Notes under the pieces: generated by a model
What the model was told of the DNA's origin: nothing
Databases searched by the model: none
What the model saw: the letters and a program-made list of their open reading frames with translations, nothing else
In this document: positions 1 through 5,608 of the stretch, piece after piece
How positions within the stretch are numbered: the first letter of the stretch is position 1
Layout: each line of letters opens with the position of its first letter
Made by a program: the position numbers and the translations under genes
Assembly (NCBI GenBank): GCA_964242595.1
Contig: CAXTBC010000108.1
Span: 1-5,608, forward strand
Length of the DNA: 5,608 nt
Source of the DNA: BOG-908 sp964242595
GTDB lineage: Bacteria; Pseudomonadota; Alphaproteobacteria; Acetobacterales; Acetobacteraceae
Reading direction: 5' to 3'

Positions 1-3
1 GTT

Positions 4-18
4 TGGGGCAGAGCCCCA
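4..18. repeat. Short GC-rich hairpin at the left edge
   Basis: TGGGGC (4-9) and GCCCCA (13-18) form a perfect 6-bp stem around a 3-base loop. On the minus strand the stem is followed by AAAC and on the plus strand by a mixed sequence, so neither side has a good T-run. It could be the remnant of a terminator of a gene outside the window or part of a dispersed intergenic repeat. No coding context is visible. Confidence 0.4.
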
Positions 19-96
19 TGCTTGTCTATAGGTCAAAATTTACGGCCGTTAGTATTAGCCGTGTTTGGAAGGAACGTAGCAAGGCGAGGAAGTCCA

Positions 97-200
97 TCTT
101 TTCGAGAAAAAGAAGCAAAAAGCTTTTTCTCCCTGTCGGGCGTGCCCGGACAAAGCCGCGCCCAGTAGATAAAGCTTTTTGCTTCTTTTTCTCGAAAAGA
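97..200. repeat. Perfect 30-bp inverted repeat, possible terminator or dispersed element
   Basis: The arm at 97-126 is the exact reverse complement of the arm at 171-200, with 44 bases between them. The arms are AT-rich (they contain AAAAAGCTTT and TTCTTTTTCTCG) in a GC-rich setting. Smaller hairpins nest inside: an 8-bp stem CTTCTTTT/AAAAGAAG at 182-189 and 195-202; a 12-base palindrome AAAAAGCTTTTT at 117-128; and a GC-rich stem TGTCGGGC/GCCC-GACA with one bulged G at 134-152. The element begins 9 bases past the stop codon of the minus-strand lipoprotein gene, so it may end the operon transcript. No run of T follows the stem in the minus direction, so a standard intrinsic terminator is not proven. 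From memory, related AAAAAGCTTTTTGCTTC-type repeats are common between genes in Acetobacteraceae; I cannot verify this here. Confidence 0.7.
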
Positions 201-208
201 AGACTTGC

Positions 209-1030
209 TTACTGCGCTGGCGGCAGGGCCGGCGCTTGCAGGAAACCGGGCGGCGGCGACATCTGCACGGGGGGCGGCGGCGCTGCCGGATCCACGTAGC
301 CGTCCTGGTCCGGCGCTGGTGGCGTGGGCGTGGGCGCCTGGTCCTGCGGGGCGGCCGGCGGCAGCGGCGGCGGGGCCGGCACTGGCGGCGGCACGGGCAA
401 CGGCGCTCCCGGCACGTCCAGCGGCTGGGCCAGCACCGGCGGCGGCGTGCTGCCGGGCGTCACCAGCCAGGCGTGCAGGCTGTGGCGCACCTGATACTCG
501 AGCTCCACGTTCATCGCGTCCATCATCTGCCGGGTCAGGATGTACAGCGCTCCGGTCCCGCTGTCGGAGTCCGTGCCGGGCACGAACTGCCGCTCCACCT
601 GGGCCTCGGCGAAGCCGCTGCGGGCGCCGCCATCCGTCAGCAGGTCCAGGTGCACCGCCAGGTGGCCGTCCAGCGCGCCGCTCGGGCTGCGGACGATGCT
701 GGCCTGGTCGATCACGAAATCCGCGTGGCCCTGGGTTCCGGCGGCGAACAGGCGCTCTCGCGCCATGCGCGCCAGTGCCTCGGCCGGGATCGCGGGCGAG
801 CTGCTGGCCACGTCCTGCGGGCTGACCGGCAGGCTGCGGTCCTGCACGGTGATGCTGCCCACGTTGAGGCGCAGCTTTGTCAGGTAGCCGTATTGCAGCG
901 GGGTGAAGCTTTGCGTAACGACGGGCGTGTCGCTACCACAGCCGGACAGCCCGCCGAGCAGCAGCAGGCAGGCAAGGCGCCCGGCGTGCAGGGCAGGTAC
1001 ATTACGCCTCGGTCGGTTGGGAGTGCTCAT
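209..1030 (-). CDS. Predicted lipoprotein with proline-rich C-terminal tail
   Basis: A 273-residue protein of unrecognised family. The ATG at 1030 overlaps the hslO stop as ATGA, and a lipoprotein signal follows it: arginines at 6-9 and 18, a leucine stretch at 22-25, and lipobox L28-S-G-C31. Start sites further upstream would lie inside hslO and add a non-hydrophobic leader, so they are rejected. Gly32 follows the Cys, and an outer-membrane or periplasm-facing anchor is likely. Residues about 35-189 look like a folded alpha/beta domain. Residues about 190-273 are roughly 40% proline (34 of 84), with PPPVPAPPP-like runs, plausibly an extended spacer or wall-spanning segment. The 4-nt overlap with hslO implies translational coupling, but a functional link to the cytoplasmic chaperone is not evident. 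I can assign no function. The lipoprotein call is strong. Confidence 0.85.
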   Translation of the reverse strand: MSTPNRPRRNVPALHAGRLACLLLLGGLSGCGSDTPVVTQSFTPLQYGYLTKLRLNVGSITVQDRSLPVSPQDVASSSPAIPAEALARMARERLFAAGTQGHADFVIDQASIVRSPSGALDGHLAVHLDLLTDGGARSGFAEAQVERQFVPGTDSDSGTGALYILTRQMMDAMNVELEYQVRHSLHAWLVTPGSTPPPVLAQPLDVPGAPLPVPPPVPAPPPLPPAAPQDQAPTPTPPAPDQDGYVDPAAPPPPVQMSPPPGFLQAPALPPAQ

Positions 1031-1986
1031 TCGGCTGCCTGACTGGTTACGTCCTGGCGGGGAAAGCGGAAGTCGTATTTGCAGAACTCGCAGGTCATCA
1101 CGATGTCGCCGTCCACGGCCATCTCGTCCAGGTCGGCGTCCGGGAAGCTGGCCAGAATGCCGGAGAGCTTGGCACGCGAGCACCGGCAACCATAGGCCAG
1201 CGCCCGCGACAGCGCGATCTCCACGCCCTCGGTGCCGAACAGGCGCCAGACCAGCGCGTCCGGCGCGAGCGCGTCGTCGAGCAGTTCGCCGTCCGTCAGC
1301 GTGGCCGCCAGCGCCGTCGCGGTGCGCCAGGCCTCGTCCTGCGCGGCCAGGTCCAGCTCGGGGTCTATCCCGCCTTCGCCCGCCACGCGCTCCAGGATCA
1401 GCGCGCTCGCGCGCCAGCCGTCGGGCGTCTGGCCGGCGGCCAGGTGCACGTCGTATTGCAGCTGCTCGCTGGTGCGAAAGTAGTGCAGCGCCATCTCGGT
1501 CAGCGTCTCGCCCTCGAGCGAGACGATGCCCTGGTAGCGGTCCATCTCTCCGCCCTGGTCCACCGTGAAGGACAGGTAGCCGCTACCCATGAGCTGGACG
1601 GCGCTGGGCTCCGGAAAATTGGCGAGCAGTGCGGCCAGCTTGTCTGCGTCGGCGCGCGCGTAGCCGCGCAACGCGCCCTCCTGCGTGCAGTCGGCCAGCA
1701 GCATCGGCACCGGCCCGTCGCCCTTGGCCTGCAGCTGGAAGCTGCCGCGGTACTTCAGCGCGCTGGCCAGGCCGGCCGTCAGCGCCAGCGCCTCGCCGGC
1801 CAGCCTGGTCACCGCCGGCGCGTTCTGGTGGCGGCCGAGCAGGGCGTGGGCCAGCGCGCCCAGGCGCACCAGCCGGCCGCGCACCGGCCGGCTGGGCAGG
1901 TGGAACGGCGTGATGCCGCTGGCCACCACGATGTCGGGCACGTCCGGGCGGTTGGTGTCGAGGAAGTCTGGAGTGGTGGCGCTCAT
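1027..1986 (-). CDS. hslO: Hsp33 redox-regulated molecular chaperone
   Basis: A 319-residue Hsp33. In the cytoplasm, members of this family hold unfolding proteins during oxidative stress. A zinc centre of four cysteines keeps the chaperone inactive, and oxidation to disulfides with zinc release switches it on. All four cysteines are present: C267-x-C269 and C299-x-x-C302, 30 positions apart from C269 to C299, close to the E. coli arrangement. The N-terminal part carries typical blocks such as SRPVRGRLVRLG (about 32-43) and YARADADKLAALL. The protein is somewhat longer than the E. coli one, which I recall as typical of alphaproteobacteria. The ATG at 1986 is preferred. An in-frame ATG at 2079 would add 31 Pro/Ser/Gly-rich residues and overlap the upstream OmpA-like gene, whose restored frame ends at 2030. 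No strong Shine-Dalgarno is seen before 1986. The stop overlaps the next lipoprotein start by 4 nt. Confidence 0.95.
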   Translation of the reverse strand: MSATTPDFLDTNRPDVPDIVVASGITPFHLPSRPVRGRLVRLGALAHALLGRHQNAPAVTRLAGEALALTAGLASALKYRGSFQLQAKGDGPVPMLLADCTQEGALRGYARADADKLAALLANFPEPSAVQLMGSGYLSFTVDQGGEMDRYQGIVSLEGETLTEMALHYFRTSEQLQYDVHLAAGQTPDGWRASALILERVAGEGGIDPELDLAAQDEAWRTATALAATLTDGELLDDALAPDALVWRLFGTEGVEIALSRALAYGCRCSRAKLSGILASFPDADLDEMAVDGDIVMTCEFCKYDFRFPRQDVTSQAAE

Positions 1987-2029
1987 CGGCGAAAGATAGG
2001 GCGGCGGGGCGGCAGGCGGAAGGCGTGGG

Positions 2030-2675
2030 TCACTGGGCGAACCTCGTCCGCCAGTCGAGGTCGATGGTGACGTCGTCACGGCGGACCAGGAAATCCGCGG
2101 CGGCCGTGCAGGCCTTCACGCCGGAATCGGCTGCCGCCCCGATGCAATGCGCCAGCAGCCAGCTCCGGCAGAGCAGCGGCCGGTCATCGCGTTTTGGAAG
2201 CCGCAGGTAGCCGGTCGGGATGATCCGGACGAACCGGTTCTGCGGTTCGGCTGCGCCCAGCGGGTTCGAACGAGAGGCACCTTGCTGCTCAACGGCGCAA
2301 TGCTGACCGTCGTTCTGACGTAATCGGCCACCGCCTCGGCACGCGCTTTATCGAGGTTGCGGTCGCCGCTCGCGTCCTCGCTGGCATCGACGTGCCCCTC
2401 GACGCGGATCGCCTGGATACCCGCTGTGGCCGCGTAGGTTTTGTAGAGATCGAGCACGCCGCGGGCACGCGGCGTGAGGAACGTGGCGCGCTGATCGAAG
2501 AAGACGACGATGCCGAAGGAGAACGGCCCGTCGGAAGGTTGCGGCACGGGCAGGCAGGCCTGAACCCCGGGGTGTTGCCGTCGACAGCCGGCGGCTTGGG
2601 TGGCTGGTGGTCCGCACAGCCGCTCAACGCGAGGCCGGCGATCGCTGCCAGAAGGCGAAATGCCGGGCGCCGCAT
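2030..2675 (-). pseudogene. OmpA-domain lipoprotein gene with two apparent frameshifts
   Basis: The reading begins at ATG 2675 with a lipoprotein signal (RRPAFRLLAAIAGLALSGC, lipobox L17-S-G-C20) and reaches NTPG. There the frame must change at the CCCC/GGGG run (2565-2572) to continue as VQACLPVPQPSDGPFSFG. An OmpA-like peptidoglycan-binding domain follows: FFD at 59-61, VEGHVD with D97, and ARAEAV with R112. D97 and R112 are the positions that contact diaminopimelate in this family. A second change near 2293-2298 is needed to give VEQQGASRSNPLGAAEPQNR and then an unrecognised tail of about 65 residues ending at TGA 2030-2032. Each change is explained by one missing base. Adding two bases gives 648 nt, exactly 215 codons plus stop. 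Unrepaired, translation from ATG 2675 stops at 2289. The gene starts 2 nt after the Uma2 stop. Either this is a true pseudogene or both indels are sequencing errors in GC-rich DNA. Confidence 0.8.
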
Positions 2676-2677
2676 CT

Positions 2678-3226
2678 TCAGTCGAACAGGCCGGCGAGCA
2701 CGATGCCAGGCGGGTCGAGCTCGACGGCGCCGTCGCGTACGATACGGGTCAGGATCCCGCCGTCGTCTGCCCGGGTGTGCTGGATGACAGTGCGGTCTTT
2801 CGTCCGGACGATCAGATACTGCCGCAGGCTCGGGATGCGAAAGTAGTCCGCCAGCTTCGCGCCCGCATCCACCGATGCCGTGCTGGGAGAGACAACCTCC
2901 ACGACAACCAAAGGATCGACCAGCTTGGTCAGCGCGCCAGCGAGCCTGTCGCCGCATCGGATGAGCGCGTCCGGCTCGTACGTCGTATGTTCGTCCACCT
3001 GCACCGCCATGCCGTCCGTGAAGACCTCGCAAGCCAGGCCGGCCTTCTCCACTGCGTCGGCCATGAGGCGTGCGACACGGAACTTGACCCGTCCGTGCTC
3101 GACCCGCTCGGAGGCCATGCGCACCACCTCACCGCCCACCAGCTCGTAACGTGCGCCGTCCGGTTGCTGCATCGCCCAAGCGATGAACTCGTCGGATGTC
3201 ATGGGTGCATGCGCGAAGTCGCTCAT
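2678..3226 (-). CDS. Uma2-family (DUF820) PD-(D/E)XK nuclease-like protein
   Basis: A complete 182-residue protein of the Uma2/DUF820 family, whose members have a restriction-endonuclease-like PD-(D/E)XK fold. Most lack a known substrate. Family landmarks are visible in order: MTSDEFIAW near the start (9-17); YELVGGEVVRM (27-37) with E28; DGMAVQVD (71-78); YEPDALI with D86; VVVEVVSPST with E110; and K124-x-x-x-Y128 in GAKLADY. D86, E110 and K124 are the likely metal-binding and catalytic residues, so the fold appears catalytically intact. The length is normal for the family. The ATG at 3226 gives the expected N-terminus, preceded by only a weak GG-rich ribosome site. It is the first gene of the minus-strand operon and is followed after 2 nt by the OmpA-like lipoprotein gene. 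The biological role is unknown; a mobile or defence origin is possible but unsupported here. Confidence 0.9.
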   Translation of the reverse strand: MSDFAHAPMTSDEFIAWAMQQPDGARYELVGGEVVRMASERVEHGRVKFRVARLMADAVEKAGLACEVFTDGMAVQVDEHTTYEPDALIRCGDRLAGALTKLVDPLVVVEVVSPSTASVDAGAKLADYFRIPSLRQYLIVRTKDRTVIQHTRADDGGILTRIVRDGAVELDPPGIVLAGLFD

Positions 3227-3318
3227 GCGCCGAACCTACCACATCGAGCCGAATGCGGGACAGGAAACCAGCCCGGCGGCTGACCCGTATCCACGGCTCG
3301 ACCCTCAGGAGGAGCCCC
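3227..3318. promoter_or_regulatory. Divergent intergenic region with inverted repeat
   Basis: These 92 bases lie between the start of the minus-strand Uma2 gene and the start of the plus-strand hydrolase, so they should hold promoters for both directions. TCGAGCCG at 3244-3251 and CGGCTCGA at 3294-3301 are perfect 8-bp inverted copies, 42 bases apart, one near each start codon. They could be operator half-sites or chance in GC-rich DNA. I could not identify a convincing -35/-10 pair on either strand. Confidence 0.4.
3307..3314 (+). promoter_or_regulatory. Strong Shine-Dalgarno of the hydrolase gene
   Basis: AGGAGGAG lies just upstream of the ATG at 3319; the AGGAGG core (3307-3312) is 6 bases from it. 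This near-perfect anti-16S match fixes the hydrolase start there rather than at the in-frame ATG at 3196, which would add 41 residues with no homology to the family. Confidence 0.85.
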
Positions 3319-4140
3319 ATGCCCTACTTCGAAGCCAAAGACGGCACCGCCATCCACTACAACGACTGGGGCACCGGTGAGCCCGTAGTCCTGGTCCACG
3401 GATGGCCGCTGGACGCGGACATGTGGGAGTACCAGTCCGTCTTCCTCGCCCGCAACGGCTATCGTGTCATCACCTACGACCGCCGCGGCTTCGGCCGCTC
3501 CGGCCAGCCCTGGAGCGGCTACGACTACGACACCATGGCCGGCGACCTGGCCACCCTGCTGGACAAGCTGGACCTCAACGGCGTCACGCTGGCCGGCTTC
3601 TCCATGGGAGGCGGCGAGGTGGCTCGCTACGTCGGTACGCATGGCACCGCCCGGATCGCCCGCGTGGCCCTGATCTCCGCGGTGACGCCCTACCTGCTGA
3701 AGGACGCCACCAACGAGGACGGCGTGGACCGTAGCGTGTTCGACCAGATGGTGGACGGACTGCAGGGCGACCGGCCCGGCTTCCTGGCGCCGTTCGGCAA
3801 GGCGTTCTTCGGCGCCGGCGTGCTGAACTTCTCGGTCAGCAGCGAGATCCTGCAATGGGCTCTGCAGATGGCGTTGCTCGCCTCGCCAAAGGCGACGGTG
3901 GATTGCGTGCGCGCTTTTTCCGAGACGGACTTCCGCGCCGACCTGGCCAAGCTGACGGTGCCCACGCTGATCGTCCATGGCGACGCGGACGCCACCGTGC
4001 CGTTGGCAGCATCCGGCGCCAAAACGGCCAAGCTGGTGCCGCACGCGCGCTTCGAGGTGTATGGCGGGGCGCCGCACGCGCTGATGTACACGGAGCGTGA
4101 CAGGCTGAACAACGACCTGCTGAGCTTCTTGAAGAGCTAA
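3319..4140 (+). CDS. Alpha/beta hydrolase, arylesterase / non-heme haloperoxidase type
   Basis: A complete 273-residue alpha/beta hydrolase, similar from memory along its whole length to Pseudomonas fluorescens aryl esterase (PFE) and cofactor-free bacterial chloroperoxidases. Such enzymes hydrolyse small esters, and many also form peracids from carboxylic acids and peroxide. Motifs: oxyanion-side HGWPLDADMW (27-36); DRRGFGRS (54-61); nucleophile elbow G-F-S95-M-G; catalytic Asp D224 in HGDADATVP (220-228); and His H253 in GAPHAL. The triad is therefore intact. W29 and M96 sit where this subfamily has active-site residues. No signal peptide is present, so it is probably cytoplasmic. It is transcribed alone, divergently from the Uma2-hslO operon. 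Natural substrate unknown; perhydrolase activity is a family inference only. Confidence 0.93.
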   Translation: MPYFEAKDGTAIHYNDWGTGEPVVLVHGWPLDADMWEYQSVFLARNGYRVITYDRRGFGRSGQPWSGYDYDTMAGDLATLLDKLDLNGVTLAGFSMGGGEVARYVGTHGTARIARVALISAVTPYLLKDATNEDGVDRSVFDQMVDGLQGDRPGFLAPFGKAFFGAGVLNFSVSSEILQWALQMALLASPKATVDCVRAFSETDFRADLAKLTVPTLIVHGDADATVPLAASGAKTAKLVPHARFEVYGGAPHALMYTERDRLNNDLLSFLKS

Positions 4141-4218
4141 ACAAGCCGGACTTGTGAGGCCTCGGCCACCTCTTGACGACGCACGTGAGGTTTGAAGCTT
4201 TGTGGCGAGGCCTGCATC

Positions 4219-4251
4219 TGCTGGACAGGATTACACCTCTCCTGTCCAGCA
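4219..4251. terminator. 12-bp perfect hairpin between convergent genes
   Basis: TGCTGGACAGGA (4219-4230) and TCCTGTCCAGCA (4240-4251) pair perfectly around a 9-base loop. The hairpin lies in the 138-bp gap between the 3' ends of the plus-strand hydrolase (stop 4138-4140) and the minus-strand propeller gene (stop 4281-4279), the right place for a bidirectional terminator. Neither side has a clear T-run, so it may instead be an RNA-stabilising or Rho-assisted structure. The rest of the gap shows only a weak 5-bp hairpin (ACAAG/CTTGT, 4141-4155). Confidence 0.6.
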
Positions 4252-4278
4252 CCTTAGCCCAACGCAGAACTGGACCTA

Positions 4279-5541
4279 TTAGGGCACAGCAATCCGAAAC
4301 GCGATCGATTGTGGTTCGTTGTTCACGATCTTGCCGCCGATGGCGGTCCCGTACACCCTGCCATTCCCGGTGACGTACATCGGGGTTCCTGCAGAGAAGC
4401 CATTCGGCGCACCCGTAAACGTGTAGAATGCCGTCTCTGTCCACGATGTCTGTCCACTTGTCGGCGGAGCAAGACGATAGATGGTGCTGTTTGCCGCGCC
4501 TTCAGCTTGGCTCGGCGTGATCGCGCCGTAAATGAAGCCGCCCTTCGCAAAAGTGAGCTGGTAGTCGCTTGCGACGTAGGGCACGTTCGAGCCGTTGTTG
4601 GGTGGGCTTCCAAGCGGATCGCCAGCGAAGTCGTGTATCACCTGCTCTGTCCAGGCCTCCTCGCCCTGCGCCGGCACAAGCTCGAACACCAGACAGTCTG
4701 TCCTGCCACATCCCGCTCCGGTAGGACTTGTCGTCCCGAAGAGATGGCCATCCGGGGACAGTCCAATTTGACCGACATGCGCGCTCGCTGCAAATTTTTT
4801 CAGCGTCCGGCTTTTCCACTGACCGCCCGGGGTGGACGGTGGCGTAAGCTGGTAGACGATGTCGTAAACCGGCGCAGAGGTTTCGACCGCGCGCGCTACA
4901 CCGTACAGACGGCCGGCGCGCCCCAAGACGACGCCGCTGTTATCCGCTTCGTAACCGGCAACGATCGGCAGCGTGATCATTGTGTAGGCGCCGCTGCCAG
5001 AAGCAGGGGGCGTAAACTGCAGAACGTTGTCGCGATAGGCCAAATAGAGAGAGCCGGCCCCGTCGATCGCCAGCTTGACCTTCGGCTGAACCGGAGTCCG
5101 AAATTGGTAGATCGTCTGTTTCGACCAAGAAATTTGCGAACCCGAGGGCGGTGTCAATTTGAAAAGAGTTCCAGCGTTGTTGCTGCAATACCCCTGGATC
5201 GACGGCATGGGAAGGCCACCGCAGAAGGTGCTTCCGTACAGGTTGCCTGCCTTGTCCAGCGTCAGCGGAGCGGAAGGGTAAGCGCCGTCCCCTTGACCCG
5301 AGAAAGCGTAGATGACCTTGGTCGACCACTTGGTGCCTGATTTCGAAGGCGGCACCAGCTGATATATGGTTCCGAGCGAATTTACGCCCGTCACGGCGCC
5401 GCCGTAGAAGCTGTCCCCCCGCGATGCCAGGCCGGTCGGTATCGACGGCAGGTTCGAGTCGATCGTCACCTCCGCACTGACCGCCATGGCTGAAGCAGGC
5501 GCGAGGGTCACCATCAAAAGAAAAACGAAGCTTCTGTTCAT
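4279..5541 (-). CDS. Secreted GloVer-type repeat protein, likely seven-bladed beta-propeller
   Basis: A complete 420-residue protein with a Sec signal peptide (residues 1 to about 20 or 23; FVFLLMVTLAP core, SAMA or VSA cleavage). The remainder is seven imperfect repeats of about 47-70 residues following the pattern GxLYG ... GTIYxLxPP ... WxxxxIYxF, as in the GloVer (Gloeobacter/Verrucomicrobia, TIGR03803) tandem repeat family. The YG-type landmarks are at residues 46, 102, 166, 213, 268, 338 and 397. The third repeat is the most diverged (YL instead of YG, no Trp), and the last lacks its WxxxxIYxF strand. Two close Cys pairs (C107/C119, C278/C283) may form disulfides after export. No anchor domain or C-terminal sorting signal is seen. 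GC content is visibly lower than in the left genes (27/60 at 5101-5160 versus 48/60 at 1741-1800), suggesting separate ancestry. The molecular role of the family is unknown to me. Confidence 0.88.
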   Translation of the reverse strand: MNRSFVFLLMVTLAPASAMAVSAEVTIDSNLPSIPTGLASRGDSFYGGAVTGVNSLGTIYQLVPPSKSGTKWSTKVIYAFSGQGDGAYPSAPLTLDKAGNLYGSTFCGGLPMPSIQGYCSNNAGTLFKLTPPSGSQISWSKQTIYQFRTPVQPKVKLAIDGAGSLYLAYRDNVLQFTPPASGSGAYTMITLPIVAGYEADNSGVVLGRAGRLYGVARAVETSAPVYDIVYQLTPPSTPGGQWKSRTLKKFAASAHVGQIGLSPDGHLFGTTSPTGAGCGRTDCLVFELVPAQGEEAWTEQVIHDFAGDPLGSPPNNGSNVPYVASDYQLTFAKGGFIYGAITPSQAEGAANSTIYRLAPPTSGQTSWTETAFYTFTGAPNGFSAGTPMYVTGNGRVYGTAIGGKIVNNEPQSIAFRIAVP

Positions 5542-5547
5542 TGCTTA

Positions 5548-5551
5548 CCTC
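5548..5551 (-). promoter_or_regulatory. Ribosome binding site of the propeller gene
   Basis: On the minus strand, TTTGAGGTAAGCA precedes the ATG at 5541; GAGG is 6 bases from the start. It supports the chosen start, which also gives a well-formed signal peptide. The remaining upstream bases to 5608 are too few to define a promoter. Confidence 0.7.
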
Positions 5552-5608
5552 AAACTAGAAGGTGTTATGTACTTCTGCGAGGGTCGGGTTTAATGGAGGC
5601 GGATGCCT

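Noticed and set aside
3..299. 98-residue plus-strand open frame at the left edge
   Set aside because: It runs through both arms of the inverted repeat and into the antisense of the lipoprotein gene, with no domain or convincing ribosome site.
179..1042. 287-residue plus-strand open frame
   Set aside because: Arg/His/Gly-rich composition typical of the antisense of a GC-rich gene; it is fully opposite the lipoprotein gene, which has a clear lipobox.
1987..2079. 31-residue N-terminal extension of Hsp33
   Set aside because: Pro/Ser-rich, absent from the family, and it overlaps the restored end of the OmpA-like gene.
2289..3032. 247-residue minus-strand open frame running into the Uma2 gene
   Set aside because: Only its part from 2675 to about 2570 is coding (the lipoprotein signal); the rest is out of frame with Uma2 and the OmpA domain.
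3223..4077. 284-residue minus-strand open frame
   Set aside because: Antisense of the hydrolase gene, with His/Val/Gly-rich shadow composition and no domain.
4309..5340. 343-residue plus-strand open frame
   Set aside because: Antisense to the GloVer repeat protein; Arg-rich, no recognisable motifs, while the opposite strand has a signal peptide and seven repeats.
5557..5576. AGAAG/CTTCT 5-bp inverted repeat upstream of the propeller gene
   Set aside because: Too short, with a 10-base loop; expected by chance, with no sign of an operator.
1..5608. CRISPR array, tRNA, transposase or phage genes
   Set aside because: No regularly spaced repeats, tRNA-like clover structure or recognisable mobile-element protein was found on either strand.

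Overview
The window is GC-rich bacterial DNA, with some 60-base stretches near 80% GC, except for a clearly less GC-rich gene at the right end. Most coding is on the minus strand. The roughly 319-residue Hsp33, the lipoproteins and the AAAAAGCTTTTT-type intergenic repeat suggest an alphaproteobacterium, possibly Acetobacteraceae/Rhodospirillales. That placement rests on memory of such sequences and is only moderately supported.

Layout from the left. Positions 1-208 hold no convincing gene. They contain a small GC hairpin and a perfect 30-bp inverted repeat just beyond the end of the minus-strand operon. Positions 209-3226 hold four tightly packed minus-strand genes, in transcription order: a Uma2-family (DUF820) PD-(D/E)XK nuclease-like protein (3226-2678); an OmpA-domain lipoprotein gene broken by two apparent single-base losses (2675-2030); hslO, the redox chaperone Hsp33 (1986-1027); and a lipoprotein with a very proline-rich tail (1030-209). 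The junctions are a 2-nt gap, a 43-nt gap and a 4-nt ATGA overlap, so one polycistronic unit with translational coupling is likely.

A 92-bp divergent intergenic region (3227-3318) separates this operon from a plus-strand alpha/beta hydrolase of the arylesterase / cofactor-free haloperoxidase type (3319-4140). It is complete, with a visible Ser-Asp-His triad and a strong ribosome binding site. A 138-bp convergent spacer with a 12-bp perfect hairpin follows. Last comes a minus-strand secreted protein (5541-4279) made of seven GloVer-type repeats, best read as a seven-bladed beta-propeller. Its upstream region runs off the right edge.

No RNA gene, CRISPR array, transposase or phage gene was seen. 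The points most worth following are the doubly frameshifted OmpA-like gene, which restores to a clean 215-residue lipoprotein with an unusual Cys-containing C-terminal extension; the circularly closed seven-repeat propeller; and the long perfect inverted repeat at the operon end. I did not find convincing evidence of a wholly new multi-gene system.
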